The notes: a model not told the origin generated them from the letters alone. DNA of 64,000 nucleotides from Sclerurus mexicanus (GCA_013396755.1 VWZF01007079.1:186001-250000), one strand, 5' to 3'; numbered from the stretch's first letter, positions 52,461 to 64,000 are shown. Numbers and translations are program-made.

Positions 52461-54197
52461 TGTCTCTAATTCTGTTTGAGCTGCCTGCAACTGCCTAGCT
52501 GGTGAATATTCTCAAAAACATATTTATCAAAGCAAGAACAGCAGTGTGTTTGGAGTTACTGCTGTGAAGGCTTTGAGAGGGAGCTATTTGCCACGTAAAT
52601 TCATCACATACAACTGCAATTTCAGTCCAGAGGCAGGAGAAAACAAGTGGTGCTTCAAATGCTCGTGGGAGGTGGGCACGTTGGGAAGAATCCCTGGAGA
52701 TGTGGCATCATGTCTCTAGGCACAGGTCATGAATGTGGAAAATCTTTTCTTTTGCTGTAATACAAATGGTGGTGCAAGGCGAGTGACACCTCCTGTTCCA
52801 CATCCTGTTGTGTCTTGGTTCTTGCAATAGTCCCGTTCCCACAGAGTGTTATGGACACACCGACCACTGTGACAAGCAGCTCGTGCCACTGCTTTGTCAC
52901 ATGTGTTTTAATAGCAAACTCTGGGTTTTGTCTATGACTCCCCAGTCTTATTGTTATTCAGGTCAAGGCAATACTGAATACCTCGATAAAAAACTGAAAT
53001 ACATTTTCAATAGAAGGTCATCTCAGGCTGGAAAATTGGGGGGTTAAGTATGTTCTGATAAACTTCAGTTGTAGTGACAAACGCTGTAACAATTTTGGTT
53101 TGGAACTCTATAAAAAGCTGTGTCTGCTTTTTCTTGGTTTATTAGCAGTAGAAATTAATTTTATCTGGGTTATAATTATGTGGGTTTATGTCTCTTCTTT
53201 TCCAAATGTAATGAAAATGAAAGGAAAAGACCTCTCTCATGTTTAGTATATTAAGTCTTTCATCTGTTCCTACCCTAGACTGAACAAGCTTTGGTAGAAA
53301 CATTTCTTACTGATACATTTTTTAAGAGGCTTCTGCCACTTTTATTCATAGTAATGAATATTCTAACACCTCATGTTATTTCAGGACTTCATCTAGTGTC
53401 TTAAAGATGTAAAAACTTTGGGAAAATTCTTAATTGTTTACATATATCTGTTTGCCATGACTATTATTCCTTGTTCATAGAAGGCAACATTCTTTGGACT
53501 ATTTTGAAAGTTCTTCTTCCATTATACTCCTGCTGATACTGTGCATCCCACGTGATTTTAGAAACAGCTTATTGCATTGCCTGGTGGTGTATTTTGCCAA
53601 AGGACATTTTGCCAAGGTGACTCAGCACCTTTATCTAGGTGCTAGGTCTTTGCAGTGCCTCTGTGACAATGTTTTTGTCTCCTGTGAGCAGCCCTGCACC
53701 CCAGGGACCCGATGTGGGGTGAACTCACCATCTACAGGAGCGTTTCCCCTTCCTATTTTTCCTGTCGCTTTTCTTGGGAATATCTAACTTGGTATATGTC
53801 TAACAGGAGCACAGAGTGCCCTTTGGGCTTATTACTCGCTGTGGTTACATGGGTGAATCAACATATTTTCCTTCTGAACTTGCTCACAGAAGCAGTTAAG
53901 ACATATTCTTTATTAATAACATGTAGAATATGACCTTTTGATGGGAGAGGTGAGTGTCAGCCTCTGTGGTTAGATACAATTATGCCTGACAGCATGGACA
54001 CTTCGATAGTCCCAAGACCTGTATTTATGATATAATGTGGAGGGTTTGATAATAGTTACTTCAATAACAATGGCTTGTTATCACAGTAAAATTATTTCAT
54101 TTCTTCAATAGCCTTCATTAAACCTTATGTAATGAGCCTGGGAGAGAGATGCACAAAAGCCTTAGAGGTAATAAACACTGGCCCAAGTGAAATGTTG
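52461..54197. other. Intronic sequence before the second exon
   Basis: Unique, moderately AT-rich. No repeat or gene is recognised. The open frames at 53494-53787 and 52808-53047 carry no domain. Confidence 0.6.
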
Positions 54198-54220
54198 CAA
54201 TGTTTTTGTGTTCTTCCTAG
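54198..54220 (+). other. CNTNAP2: Splice acceptor of second exon
   Basis: TGTTTTTGTGTTCTTCCTAG gives a good polypyrimidine tract with the AG at 54219-54220. The exon starts with GC, which completes the Gly codon begun at 834. Confidence 0.9.
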
Positions 54221-54370
54221 GCTCTGGTCTCAATGATGGGCAGTGGCATGAAGTTCGGTTCCTGGCCAAGGAGAACTTCGCTGTCCTCACCATTGATGGA
54301 GATGAAGCTTCAGCTGTTCGAACAAACAGCCCTCTGCAGGTTAAGACTGGGGAGAAATACTTCTTTGGAG
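54221..54370 (+). CDS. CNTNAP2: CNTNAP2 internal exon encoding the second half of laminin-G domain 2 (probably exon 9)
   Basis: A 150-bp exon, phase 1 at both ends, coding for about 50 residues. The peptide starts [20 protein letters not shown] and contains [23 protein letters not shown] and ends [17 protein letters not shown] is the signature laminin-G strand pair (DGxWHxV), and LTIDGD with the terminal FFGG is the typical closing sheet of the fold. It differs from the human CASPR2 segment I remember by about one conservative change (Ile to Val), far fewer than the preceding exon. This is the main reason for naming the gene CNTNAP2. The protein is a neuronal surface receptor; laminin-G domain 2 is part of its extracellular scaffold. 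Because the exon is symmetric (multiple of three, 1-1), skipping it would keep the frame but remove half of the domain core. Confidence 0.9.
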
Positions 54371-54376
54371 GTAAAA
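54368..54376 (+). other. CNTNAP2: Splice donor of second exon
   Basis: GAG|GTAAAAAAAG: it matches GTAA but lacks the +5 G of the consensus, so it is weaker than the first exon's donor. The exon ends at 54370, leaving a phase-1 G. Confidence 0.87.
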
Positions 54377-57300
54377 AAAGATCAAAACAAACACATACTT
54401 GAAGTGCTGTGGCTTTTAATCTATGGAATAGGTGAAAGGGAGCTCAGGATGTAGTTCACGCATGTGGCTCTTGCTATGGGTTAAATGCCTAGGTGCTGCT
54501 CATCAGAGTAAACTACTGCTCTTAATTTCACTTTAAAGGACCTCTTTGCTCCCCCTCATCCTTACAAGGTTCTTGCAACAGTCAATCTAATTTGGGATGA
54601 TTTCTCAGATCTTCACTGAGTGTTTCAGAGAAAGGTGAACCTTAGTTTAATTAAAAGGGTCTGAGGAGAGGAACAAAGAGCTTTCCAAGTTTGGAATCCT
54701 GAGGACATAAAAAACCCCAAGTCATTGTTCAGGACAGGTCTCAGCCTTTTGGTGGTTTTTAAGAGCTGGAATAACTGTGGGCATAGCTTGAAGTTGAAGC
54801 CTTGGGTTGTTCAGTATCTCTGTTGACAGCCCGTACACTAAAAAGGGTTCTTGAGAACTGTACTTTGAGTGTTTATTCTTCTTGCTCTTCTATGGTAGCA
54901 CTTATGATAATAAGGAAAAGAAATATCAGAACACTTGGATATTTTAAATTTATATTTAAATTTCTCTATTTAAAAGTGCATTAGCATGTCCTAAACATTT
55001 TTGGTAAACCACTATTTTATAGGGGAAGGTTATTAAGGGATTTTTGACTTGAATGTATTACTTCTCATACTATTAGCCAGTTTTTTAATTAAACATCCAA
55101 TTAAGTAGCGACCTGCAATCTTTGTTCTAGCAGAATTCTCAGTAAGCTCAAATGTTGAGATAAAAAGGCTGCAATTTGCAGTTTTGAAGTGTACTACATG
55201 TGAGGGTGTACTTGAAGGCTTCAGAGAACACAATTTTAAAACAAGAATCTATCAGTGTTGAAACCTGATTTTTTTCAAATTTAGAAGGTGCACATCTAAT
55301 AAAAATTAAATATAAATGTGGTACTATAAATAGTCACAACATTCCCCAAGAGATGGAAAATTTAGTGATATATGAAGTATCCTAAGTAGAAAGGGAAAAA
55401 AATATTTTCAATATTATTTTCATTTCATTGCTATCAGATTAAAGCTGGTCTGCCACAAGACTTAAACTTCCTGTTGCTGCAAAATGCATCTTTTCCAATA
55501 TCCTTAATTTAGCTAATACTGGGGATTTTTGGCCTGTTGCCTCCAGTAAGGGTTCTAGCATAGCCAGTTGGCACGTGCTAAAGTGTGAAAATGATTTAGT
55601 TGTCACAACATAGTCCCTTCAATTTGTCAGAACAGCCTGGGAGGTGCTAATTAAATGAGGTTATTAAGCACACATAGGAGAAAATGAAAAGAAATGCCAT
55701 ACATAGCACATCCAGTGTGAAATTCTGTTAATTTTGATAGGGAAAATCCTCAGACCATGATTACATTTCTGGAGAGAGAGATTGATGGATTTCTTCTGGA
55801 ATGTCTTCTGCACCTGACTCCTTGGTTGTGAGGGATAGATTGTCTGGTTTCTCCAGGTAGTTTTTATACCCTTTCTCAGGCAAAACTCCGAGTGAATTGT
55901 TGTTGTTTCAGTCGGACTGTGAAATCTGCTTGAGTTGTGATTGTCGACCTCTGCTTTCCAATTCCATCACCCTTCCTTAAAAGAAGAGGTGTGCATGTAG
56001 AGATCGTTCTAGTGGGGTATGAGAGTCAGCCATGGATTCCCTGAAGTGTCATTGCCACATCTGTTCATCCACTTACATGGGCCTCTTACTGTGGGTATTT
56101 GTTTGTACTTAGATCTTTTATCCTCTGAAAGGTCTCCTAAAGGTATAGGAGAAGAATTGTGTGTCTAACCTTCATCTCCACTTTTATCTCAAAATGAGAA
56201 GTCTGCATGTGCAACACTAATTGCATTTTAACTGTGAATCCGTGTAAGCTTTATTATAGAACCCATTTATTTTGGTAAGTTCCCACATGAGTATTGCTCT
56301 ATACATATACGTTAGTTATTTTGGTATATGTTTATCTGTTAATTAGACATTGCTTGCAACTTAAAGCCAGTCTTTTGGATGCGTGTTAGAAACCTAATAT
56401 TTATATTTGTGACCTGCATCTTATAAGGCAAAGGTATTTTTGCTCTGTTCCCTCCTCTATGCACTCCTCCTCATTTTTCTTTACAAGCCCTCCAAGCTAT
56501 GCCTGTTAATATTTGCAGGAAGAGGATGTAGAGGTGAGAACAGTAGGGAACCTCGGGCATTTGGGCCAGGTGGTCATCAAAGAAGATGTTCTCATTAGTT
56601 TGATTGGTTCAGATAAGAAAGCATCAAATACTTCCTTTCTGCAAATGCGTTTAATTGGTTAGGAAAGGGCTGAACTCTCGAATTCAGAGCACACTCTGTT
56701 TGGGTTTCTGCAGATGGCTTGCAGAAAGAATTATCCATTCTTTGGTGATGATACACTTCCATTGTGAAAATGAATCTCGTAGATTTCTTTGCTAGAGAAC
56801 CGAACACAACAGTTACAGATACACAGACAATTCAGGCTTTCTATTATCAAAATACACACATATATAACAGGTGCAGAAGTTAAATAACGAGCTTCAAAGA
56901 TGGCAATGTTATGATATTCAGCCAATCCCACTGCTATATTTCTTGATCTTTCAAAATGCTGAGAAAGCTCAGGCCATTGATTTTGTGTTTGGAGAGGCTG
57001 TACAGCACATCTAGAGTGCTCTGAACTCTCTTCTGATTCAAATATTCCTATTCCATCTTAGAAGGACATACTATATGGATTCCAATGTTTTGTTTTCCAA
57101 CTTTTCTCTTTCTCTGTTTCCAAAATAGGTGTGTCTCTTTATATTCCTGTCTCCTGGTGTCAATATAGCAAATATATATTATAGGCAGTGTTGTTGCTGA
57201 AGAAAAGATTTAAGAGTTGCATTTCAGCACTGCAGTACAATATTTCTCTAAAACTATGTTGGAAAATTCAAAGAGAAAAATAATTACAATGAAATGGAAA

Positions 57301-59194
57301 CTGTCACGAAGTAGTAAGGTGAACACAGCTTCTCTGTGAAATTAACTGCAGATCTTACTGTAAGAGTAAATATGAATTTTGGAGACAGTGTCTGTTTTTC
57401 AGAAAAATTATCGTTTTCATGTATTGTTGTCATGACTTTTCCCTGCCAATGTTCCGTAATATTAGTTTCATAATAAAATAGGCAGTGTATCAAAATTGGG
57501 AAGGGATTAAAGATTGAGTGGACAAGATGAACATTACAGTGCCTCCTGTAATGATAAAACATTACAGCCAGATCACAACTATTATGACTGAAGGCTCTCT
57601 CGGATACTCAGTGGTGGTGGACCTGCTTAGTCAGCCACCCTGTCTAGTAGCAGCCTCCAGATACCACTCTGAGAAGGTTAGAGAAGCAGACCTGATGGTT
57701 TCCCTCAAAACTGGTTCCTAAGTGTGTTCTGGTTATTCCTTACTTTACTCATTCAGTTGAATACAAATGCTTGTCAACAACCAGCAAACCCAGACTTTTA
57801 CAACACATACAGCAATATTTGAAAAAGGATGTGTGGAAATCAGAATATTTTGTGACTTTTGCCCATAGAACTAACTTTTCAAGCTCTGAGAAATGATAAG
57901 TAAATCATATGAATATTCTTTATTTCTCTGTCAGAGAACATTATGTTCGTTACAGTTCTAGTCCTTTCTTCCCCTTGCTTTGTGCCCTCCAGTGCTGTCT
58001 CCCAGCTCGCTGAGATCCTCCCGAGGGGCAGCCAGCAGTGATGTTTTATTCAAGCCTGAATTGTTAGGGGAAGCTGTGTTAAGATCAGGCACGTCTGTAG
58101 ATTGTGTGAATGTATGCTGGTGGATGTGGGAGGGTGGGTGCTAATTGCCTATTACCCTTCTGTAGAACTATTCCTCTCTCCCCACTGGGTTTATTTTCCT
58201 TCTTTTGCTTGTCTTGAATTTGTGTTTTTGGAAACAAGCGAACTTCTCTTCCCCGCGAAGCTCTAGAGAATGATGTTTCTTTGTTGTTTCCAATTATCTG
58301 CATAAAACAAAAAAGCAGAACAGAGAAAGTGAATCACAGAGTGAAAATGAGTCCATTAACCTCATTTGCACTGCTGGAGATAAAGGGCTTTTGTGAGGCA
58401 TCTTGAGCTTTCACCAAACCACCTAATAGCTGCCTGGTGTCCAGAGGAAATATTTCCCTGGAGACACAATTTTGACTTGATTCTATTTTATGGCATTTCT
58501 TTTTAATTGTGTCTGCTTTCCCTCTGCTTTTCACTGGCTCAAAGATGGGAGAGTTTTTAGTATGAGTGTTAAATTTTCTCTGAGAACAATGGTGTGCAGC
58601 GAGCATCTGTCAATCCACCCTGTGCTGCTGCTTCTGACAAGCACAATGAATGGAAGATGCAGTAAGTTTCCTGTGGGACACCAGGCTATGGCACATGCAA
58701 AGTCCTTCCTTTCTGTACAGAACACACTCTGTATGGAGTCTTATTCCTGGAGCAGAATTCATTTGTTTAGAAAAGTTGTGTTGGTCTAAAATTCTGTAGA
58801 ATTAGAGGGAGTGGAAGAAGGAGGGAAGTCAAGCAGAAAAGAAAAAATGTGTTTCAAATTTAAAGCTTAATGTCACCTGACAAATAAATGAGACTCAACT
58901 AAGGGCAACTCATGTTATCTATTACCTAAACAAATTAAAAGACCCTGCTGGCATCATTCCTGCAGGGCTGAAACTTCTTACATATAAATAAGTAACAATG
59001 ATGCTTGGTTGTATTTGCAATTCTGCAGGGCAATCAGATTTTTAGTATGTCAGGGTGTTAATTTTGCTGCCCATTTCTTGTCTGTGGGTTTTGGGGGTTT
59101 CCTTTGGCATGTATGGCCACAAGACAGAGTGGTCAAATTTGCATTTCTTGTGGAAAGTGTGCTTTCAGTGTGAGTTGAGATCTTTGTTCCCGTG
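54377..59194. other. Intronic sequence, unique
   Basis: AT-rich with no recognised repeat. The open frames at 57284-57562 and 58490-58789 lack domains. Nothing else is supported. Confidence 0.6.
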
Positions 59195-59280
59195 GTCCTG
59201 TGCAGGGCCAGAGGCTGGACGGGATGATCTCTGTGGGTCCCTTCCAATTCGGTGTGTCCTGTGACTGTGTGAGTCCTTGT
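59195..59280 (+). mobile_element. CR1 LINE 3'-end fragment
   Basis: GGCTGGACGGGATGATCTCT followed by GTGGGTCCCTTCCAATTCGG is the CR1 terminal motif, with a decayed tail (TGTGTCCTGTGACTGTGTGA). Only the last about 85 bases remain. The variant 3' motif (ATCTCTGTGGGTCCC rather than TTTAAGATCC) differs from the neighbouring copy, so they are probably separate insertions of different CR1 subfamilies. Confidence 0.8.
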
Positions 59281-59394
59281 CCCCTTCAGCAGCCACAGCA
59301 CTGACATCCTGCCCACTATTTCAGAGCTCACAGCAAACTCCAGTGTCTGAGGGGCCCCTACGAGGGTCCCCGGGAGAGCAGTGACAGCACAGAG

Positions 59395-59620
59395 AGTGAT
59401 GGGTACAAACTGAAGGGAGGGAGATGTGGGTTAGGTACTGGGAATACAATTTGTACTGTGAGGGTGTTCAGACAGTGGGACACAATGCCCAGGGAGGTTG
59501 TGGACGCCCCAGGTCTGGCTGGATAAAGCCTTGTGGGAGCTGTCCCTGCCCATGGCAGGGCAGTTGGGACTAGATGATCTTTAAGATCCATTCCAACCCC
59601 TTAACATTCTATGATTCTGA
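59395..59620 (+). mobile_element. CR1 LINE fragment with intact 3' tail
   Basis: GGGTACAAACTGAAGGGAGG begins the match, then TGTGAGGGTGTTCAGAC, AATGCCCAGGGAGGTTGTGG, GTCCCTGCCCATGGCAGGGC and GACTAGATGATCTTTAAGAT. It ends CATTCCAACCCCTTAACATTC then TATGATTCTG, the characteristic CR1 octamer tail. It is the least decayed 3' end in the window. Plus orientation. Confidence 0.93.
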
Positions 59621-60711
59621 TCACGGCTCTGCTGTAAGGTCAAATACAAATCCATGAGGAGAGGACAGAGAAATTCAAAGTAACTTAGAGCATAATGTGA
59701 TTTTTGGGTATCTTCAGCATTTATCTTCCTGTATCCTCCCAGGTCAATCCTACGAAACAGTGATAAACACATGAAATGGGAATAAAAGAATTGGAATGGG
59801 CCGTATATTTAACAACCCTCATGTTTCGGATTGTTAAATCTGGAATGCTTATAAGTCAATAGATGAGCAAAGAATGCAGATATGCAAAATTCATAAACAT
59901 GGGAAAAGAAAGGAAGTGGTGCTTTAGCAAGGAAAAAAAAAAACCAAAAAGTAGATGTCAGGCAATTATGAATCTCCCTCCGATATTTAATACAAGACTG
60001 AAATTCTTTCCTATTTCATCTGCTCTCTTCCACTCTGAACAGGAAAACAGAGCTGAATTCAAATCCCTTTTTACAACTGACAGGATTGAAGGGAGTCAAT
60101 CAGCATTGCCTATCAACTCTTTGAGTTTAATGCTTTTTTTCATCATGTTTAAAATTTTGTTTACTTCATTCAAATAAGTTGAATGTTAGACAAAAGAGAC
60201 CACATAAAATAATGGTGACTTTCTGTGATTAATTTTCAGTAATGTCACAGATGTTAAAACATGCCAATATGCCAGTCCACCAACACATTTTATACAAGAG
60301 TGCCAGCAGAAATACTGGAGATAGATGGATGTCCCAAAGAAAAACAGGTTCGGGCATAAAGCTGGTGCTGTGTGAAAGCAAATAAAAGATCAAATGCTGG
60401 TAATGTCAGTTTAGGAATGTGTATGTGGGGTCATGAGTCTTGCTGGAATAACTTCAGCTTTTGAGCAAGGGCTATTAGATATGAGAAATGTCTATCCACA
60501 GAAGAGTAAATGAGTGAAGCTTTGAAAAGTGCTCTCCTTGCTGTGCTACATGGGGAGAAAATTAGAAATAAGAAAAGGTAAATTCTTGGTGCCATCAACA
60601 AGCTTTACTGTCTTCAGAGGTTTTTCTTGCTTTGGGGTGTGACTTACTGATGCTTCTCAGTGGATTTTCCATGGGTGTTAAAGTATCTGTGATTTTCCTC
60701 TTTAAAATCTT
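59621..60711. other. Intronic spacer between opposed CR1 copies
   Basis: About 1.1 kb of unique AT-rich DNA with a poly-A run at 59932-59943. The frame at 59863-60177 shows no domain. Confidence 0.6.
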
Positions 60712-61220
60712 AGAGTGACTCGGGTTGGAAGGCACCTTAAAGGCCATTCTGGTTTCAGCCTCTCTGTTGTGGACAGGGACACGAGACCAGATTGCTCAGA
60801 GCCCAGTCCAGCCTGGCCCGAAACATTTCCAGGGATGGGGCACCCACAGCTTCTCTGGGCAACCTGTGCCAGTGCCTCGCCACCCTCACAGTAAGATTTT
60901 TTTCCTGATACCTGTTCTAAATCTGCTCTCTTTAAATTTAAACCCATTCCCCCTTGTCCTGTCCCTACATGCTCTTGTAACAGGTCCCTCTCCTTTTCCC
61001 TTGTAGGATCTTTTCAGGTACTGGAAGGCTGCAATTAGGTCACCCCAAAGCCTTCTCTTTTCCAGGCTGAAATTCTCTCAGCCTTTCCTCACAGTAGAGC
61101 TGCCCCATCTCTCCAATCCCCTTGGTGCCCCTCCTCTGAAGCAGTCCAACAGGTCCCTGTCCTTCCTGTGCTGGGGACCCAGGGCTGATGCAGCACTGCA
61201 GGTGGGCTGACAAATGACAG
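60712..61220 (-). mobile_element. CR1 LINE fragment, about 500 bp, antisense to the gene
   Basis: The + strand reads the CR1 3' end backwards: GGGTTGGAAGGCACCTTAAA, then GGGGCACCCACAGCTTCTCT, GGGCAACCTGTGCCAGTGCC, TTCCCCCTTGTCCTGTCCCT, GCTGCAATTAGGTCACCCC, AGCCTTCTCTTTTCCAGGCT and CTGGGGACCCAGGGCTGATG. The element is 5'-truncated near 61220, as usual for CR1, and has the longest continuous match in the window. Minus orientation, opposite to all other copies here. Confidence 0.95.
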
Positions 61221-64000
61221 GACCTACCTCAGCCCCTCCTTCTCCTCCCACCCCTCGAAACGTGAGACACATTTTCAGTTGCACTTCAGTGTTTTAGGTA
61301 TGTAAATGAGAACCTATTACTATTGTAAACAGCACTAGGCAAGCTGATGCCTGACTGCCATTGATTCTGATGATAGACAACAGACTCACATTTCAATGAA
61401 ATCCACTTATCTGTATAATTGTAAACAGGACTAACTTTGGAAATCTGATTTAATGAGTCATAAATGCATGACAGGAAGAAAAAAAGAACAAACCAGGATG
61501 TGTTCCAGAAATCACAAAAATACGGTGTTTGTGAAACTGGGAGACAGAGCAAGAATATAGTTATTTCAAATGAGGCCTGCCTGACTCATACAGTCTGAGC
61601 TGAGAAAGGTTCTCAGTGCTGATTGTAAATTCTGCCCCAACCTGATTGGAGCTCCAGTTATAATTACTGGCTGTTGCTTCTACTCTATAAGCAAACTCCA
61701 GGCAGCCCTTAGTGTGGAGGGCTGGCTGTCAATTAAATCCTTGCGTGCTGCAGTCCCAGGTTGTAATCACCTTCCACTGAAGACAACAAATCCCATCATA
61801 CAAAAGTGGCAGTCTGGAGCTCTAACAGGAACGCTTATTAGTGATGCTTTTGTAAATCATGAAGCAGATTTTAAAGGCTTATGTCTTCCCAAAGTAAGAA
61901 CTTTATTGAATCTCACAGTCAGTGGCTTAGAGCTGATTTATCTGCATAAATTGGCAAAATGGAAGCTGAAAAAGAAGGTTTAAAGCCTTGTTTTTCACTT
62001 ACCAGCAAGGCAGTGATCTCACCTGTGTAGTACTTTGAGGAGAGCAGTAACAAGCTGGAGATGCACAAATCTGCAGTGGGGATTGCTCATGGCAACTGGC
62101 TTATTGCCCAGTTTAAAGGCATTAAATTGCCTTGTCAGTGTCAAAGTAGGCCTGCCCTGAGTTTAACTGGGGGGGGAGAAGGTTTTGGTAATGCAGTGCT
62201 GAATATTTAATATTGATGATCTCTTAGGAGGGAATTGCTAGTTACCCAGCAAACTGCTAGACCATGTTGGCTTATTAAGTCATGTCAAAGACACTGCCAT
62301 TCAGCTTATTCACTGAAGGGCCACAATCCTTTTGTTCTTTCTTTCCCCCCCCCTAAGACAGAGCAACTGGTCTGAGATCGGTCAATTAACTAAATATTAA
62401 CCACAGAATTGTTAAAAAAAATATGTTTATGAAAGATGACATAAAAGACTTTTGAGGGGTGATGGTCACAGTCAAGGTTATACTGTACACTGAAGAAAAG
62501 TGACACTAGACCTGTTGCCATGGCAATCAAGGATGCTCTTGGCCTCTTTGAGTTCATCCCCATGACACCAGGAATATGCAAACCTTGGCTGATCCTGAGA
62601 TGGGATTTTACAGACTTTCTGCTTCTGGACTGAGACCTGCAAGCTCCTCACTTGATCTTGTCCAACAATCCCAGTGAGGTTAGGTGCTGTGACTAGTAAT
62701 ATATGACTGAAACCCCTCCACTAAACAGACTTTTACTTGTCAATAAAAAGAAGTCAAATATTGGTGCAGAACAGCAGCGTGTATGATGTTTGTGTATTTG
62801 TGTGGGAAGTATCTTGCTTTAATGTATAACAACAAAAATACTCTCTAGAGCGCACTAAGGATATTTCCTCGTGGATATTTTTCCAAGCAGATGAGGCCTT
62901 AAAAAGAACCAGGCTTTAATGATGTTTGAAATTGCTTCATCTGCTTCTAACACTTTCTTCGTTTTTATTATTCTTCCTGACCAGGCTTCCCAAAACACTT
63001 TCAGTACTTGCTTGTAGTATTTTTAGTCGTATCTTTTTTTCCAAACAGATTGATGCCATTTTTTTGAAAACTGATTATTATATTTAATTCTGTAAGTTGG
63101 AAGCTTTCTGCGGAGCTTTGGAGTAAATTATGTTTGTTGGTAATTAATTAGGCCTGTTGTGGTTTCATTGACATCATAGCAAGACTCAGTGGAATTTAGA
63201 AAAGAGCTGTTCAGAGACCCCCTGTCCCCATGATTTCCCTTCATAGGAACAGGTTGCCCAAAGTCTGACTCTCTTGCTTTTTTTGAGACTCTCTTATTTA
63301 TACTTATTGTCTTTGCAATTCCTGTTCTTGACTTGACTAGAGCTTGACTAGATTTGATAAGAGCTTTTCCTTGTTGCATTTTGTTTGCAATTAGTGTACT
63401 CCATTGCATTCTTTCAATCAATGTATTTCTGAAAGACTGACTAATGAGGGTATTCTCAGTACATCATTACTGCTAGGCAACTGCCCAAATCTTGACGTTT
63501 CACTCTAGATTTTTTTTTCCCACCCAAGAACAAATGAGTAAGGATTCTGCTGGCCCTTCAGTGCTAACTCAGATTTTACTGTGCTGAACAAAAAGGTATC
63601 TTTCGAAGAGGGTAATACCAGCATTCAGAGAGTATTCTTAGGGAAATTTGTTTCAGCCAACATCTTTTTATTGTTTGGAGTGTGGCATACAGACCATTCT
63701 TCCTTACCCACCAGTTTTCATGGCCCTGCACAGAAACCAGTCTCATTTGTACAACTCCCTCCATTTGCTGCTTTGCTACTTGCAGAAGATGCAAGGGCAG
63801 GAAGAATCCGATTATTAGAAGTTTTAGGAACAACCTCAGAGTTTCCTGCTCTAAGGATCACAATGATTGGGACTCACATTTCTAATCCTATTGATCTGCA
63901 CTTTCATTACCTTTCAACACCTCAGAAGGCTGCAAGTTATATGCAAGCCGTCCTTGCTTAGTGAATTATATTGCAGTGTTTTGCCTTCATCATAACCTAA
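61221..64000. other. Intronic sequence, unique; candidate regulatory patches
   Basis: No repeat family is recognised apart from short runs (G-run at 62170-62177, C-run at 62344-62352). The 61570-62000 stretch is compositionally balanced and repeat-free. A near-palindromic RFX X-box lies at 62514-62527. The 126-codon frame at 63581-63961 has no recognisable domain and is most likely chance. Confidence 0.55.

Larger units (their letters stand above)
835..54220 (+). other. CNTNAP2: Large CNTNAP2 intron, 53,386 bp (probably intron 8)
   Basis: A single intron bounded by the GTAAGT donor at 835 and the TTCTTCCTAG acceptor ending at 54220. Very long introns are characteristic of CNTNAP2, one of the longest vertebrate genes. 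The contents are listed in separate entries: CR1 fragments, LTR-like pieces, a minisatellite, low-complexity tracts and candidate regulatory patches. I found no nested gene, no tRNA-like internal promoter boxes and no convincing extra exon of this gene. Confidence 0.88.
54371..64000 (+). other. CNTNAP2: 5' part of next CNTNAP2 intron (probably intron 9)
   Basis: Runs from the donor to the window edge with no further exon: I find no laminin-G continuation or EGF module that would follow the second exon. Contains three CR1 fragments at 59.2-61.2 kb and otherwise unique AT-rich DNA. Confidence 0.85.

Noticed and set aside
52097..52498. Frames of 120-133 codons on both strands
   Set aside because: The GC-rich LTR-like segment lowers stop-codon frequency in all frames; no domain is visible.
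61714..61983. 89-codon + strand frame in repeat-free sequence
   Set aside because: No flanking consensus splice sites in a compatible phase and no known domain; if conserved it is more likely non-coding.
63581..63961. 126-codon + strand frame near the window end
   Set aside because: I checked whether it could be the next CNTNAP2 exon; it has no laminin-G, EGF or fibrinogen-like sequence and does not continue from the phase-1 donor at 54370.
1..64000. tRNA, rRNA, CRISPR, operon or phage-like features
   Set aside because: No tRNA A/B-box pair, no spaced identical repeats and no clustered microbial-type genes were seen on either strand.

Overview
This window is vertebrate nuclear DNA, most likely from a bird. 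It shows split coding sequence with GT/AG splice sites, very large AT-rich introns, scattered CR1 LINE fragments (the dominant avian retroposon) and pieces resembling avian ERV-type LTRs. Nothing supports bacterial, viral or plasmid origin: there are no operons, no gene-sized open frames and no CRISPR array.

The only coding sequence I can support is two internal exons, on the + strand, of one gene. I identify it as CNTNAP2 (contactin-associated protein-like 2, CASPR2), a neurexin-superfamily adhesion receptor of axons. The first exon (570-834, 265 bp) and the second (54221-54370, 150 bp) join in frame (phase 1) and encode consecutive parts of the second laminin-G domain of the ectodomain. By comparison with the human gene as I remember it they are probably exons 8 and 9.

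Layout: 1-569, 3' end of the upstream intron; 570-834, exon; 835-54220, one intron of 53,386 bp; 54221-54370, exon; 54371-64000, first part of the next intron. The introns carry at least six CR1 fragments (about 28.8, 33.4, 46.8, 59.2, 59.4 and 60.7 kb; only the last is on the - strand), two candidate LTR-derived segments (41.1 and 52.0-52.5 kb), a 4 x 26-bp minisatellite at 43.4 kb, and several microsatellite or A/C-rich tracts. GC-rich islands cluster between 40.7 and 52.5 kb.

No previously undescribed system is evident. The points most worth a second look are: an inverted pair of CR1 copies in one pre-mRNA; a forkhead-site cluster at 42.9 kb in a gene known to be a FOXP2 target; a paired homeodomain site at 43.7 kb; a near-palindromic RFX X-box at 62.5 kb; a CRE/AP-1-like CpG-bearing patch at 15.4 kb; and a protein-like decayed frame on the - strand at 8.4-8.6 kb. 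All regulatory proposals are inference from motifs and need alignment or chromatin data.
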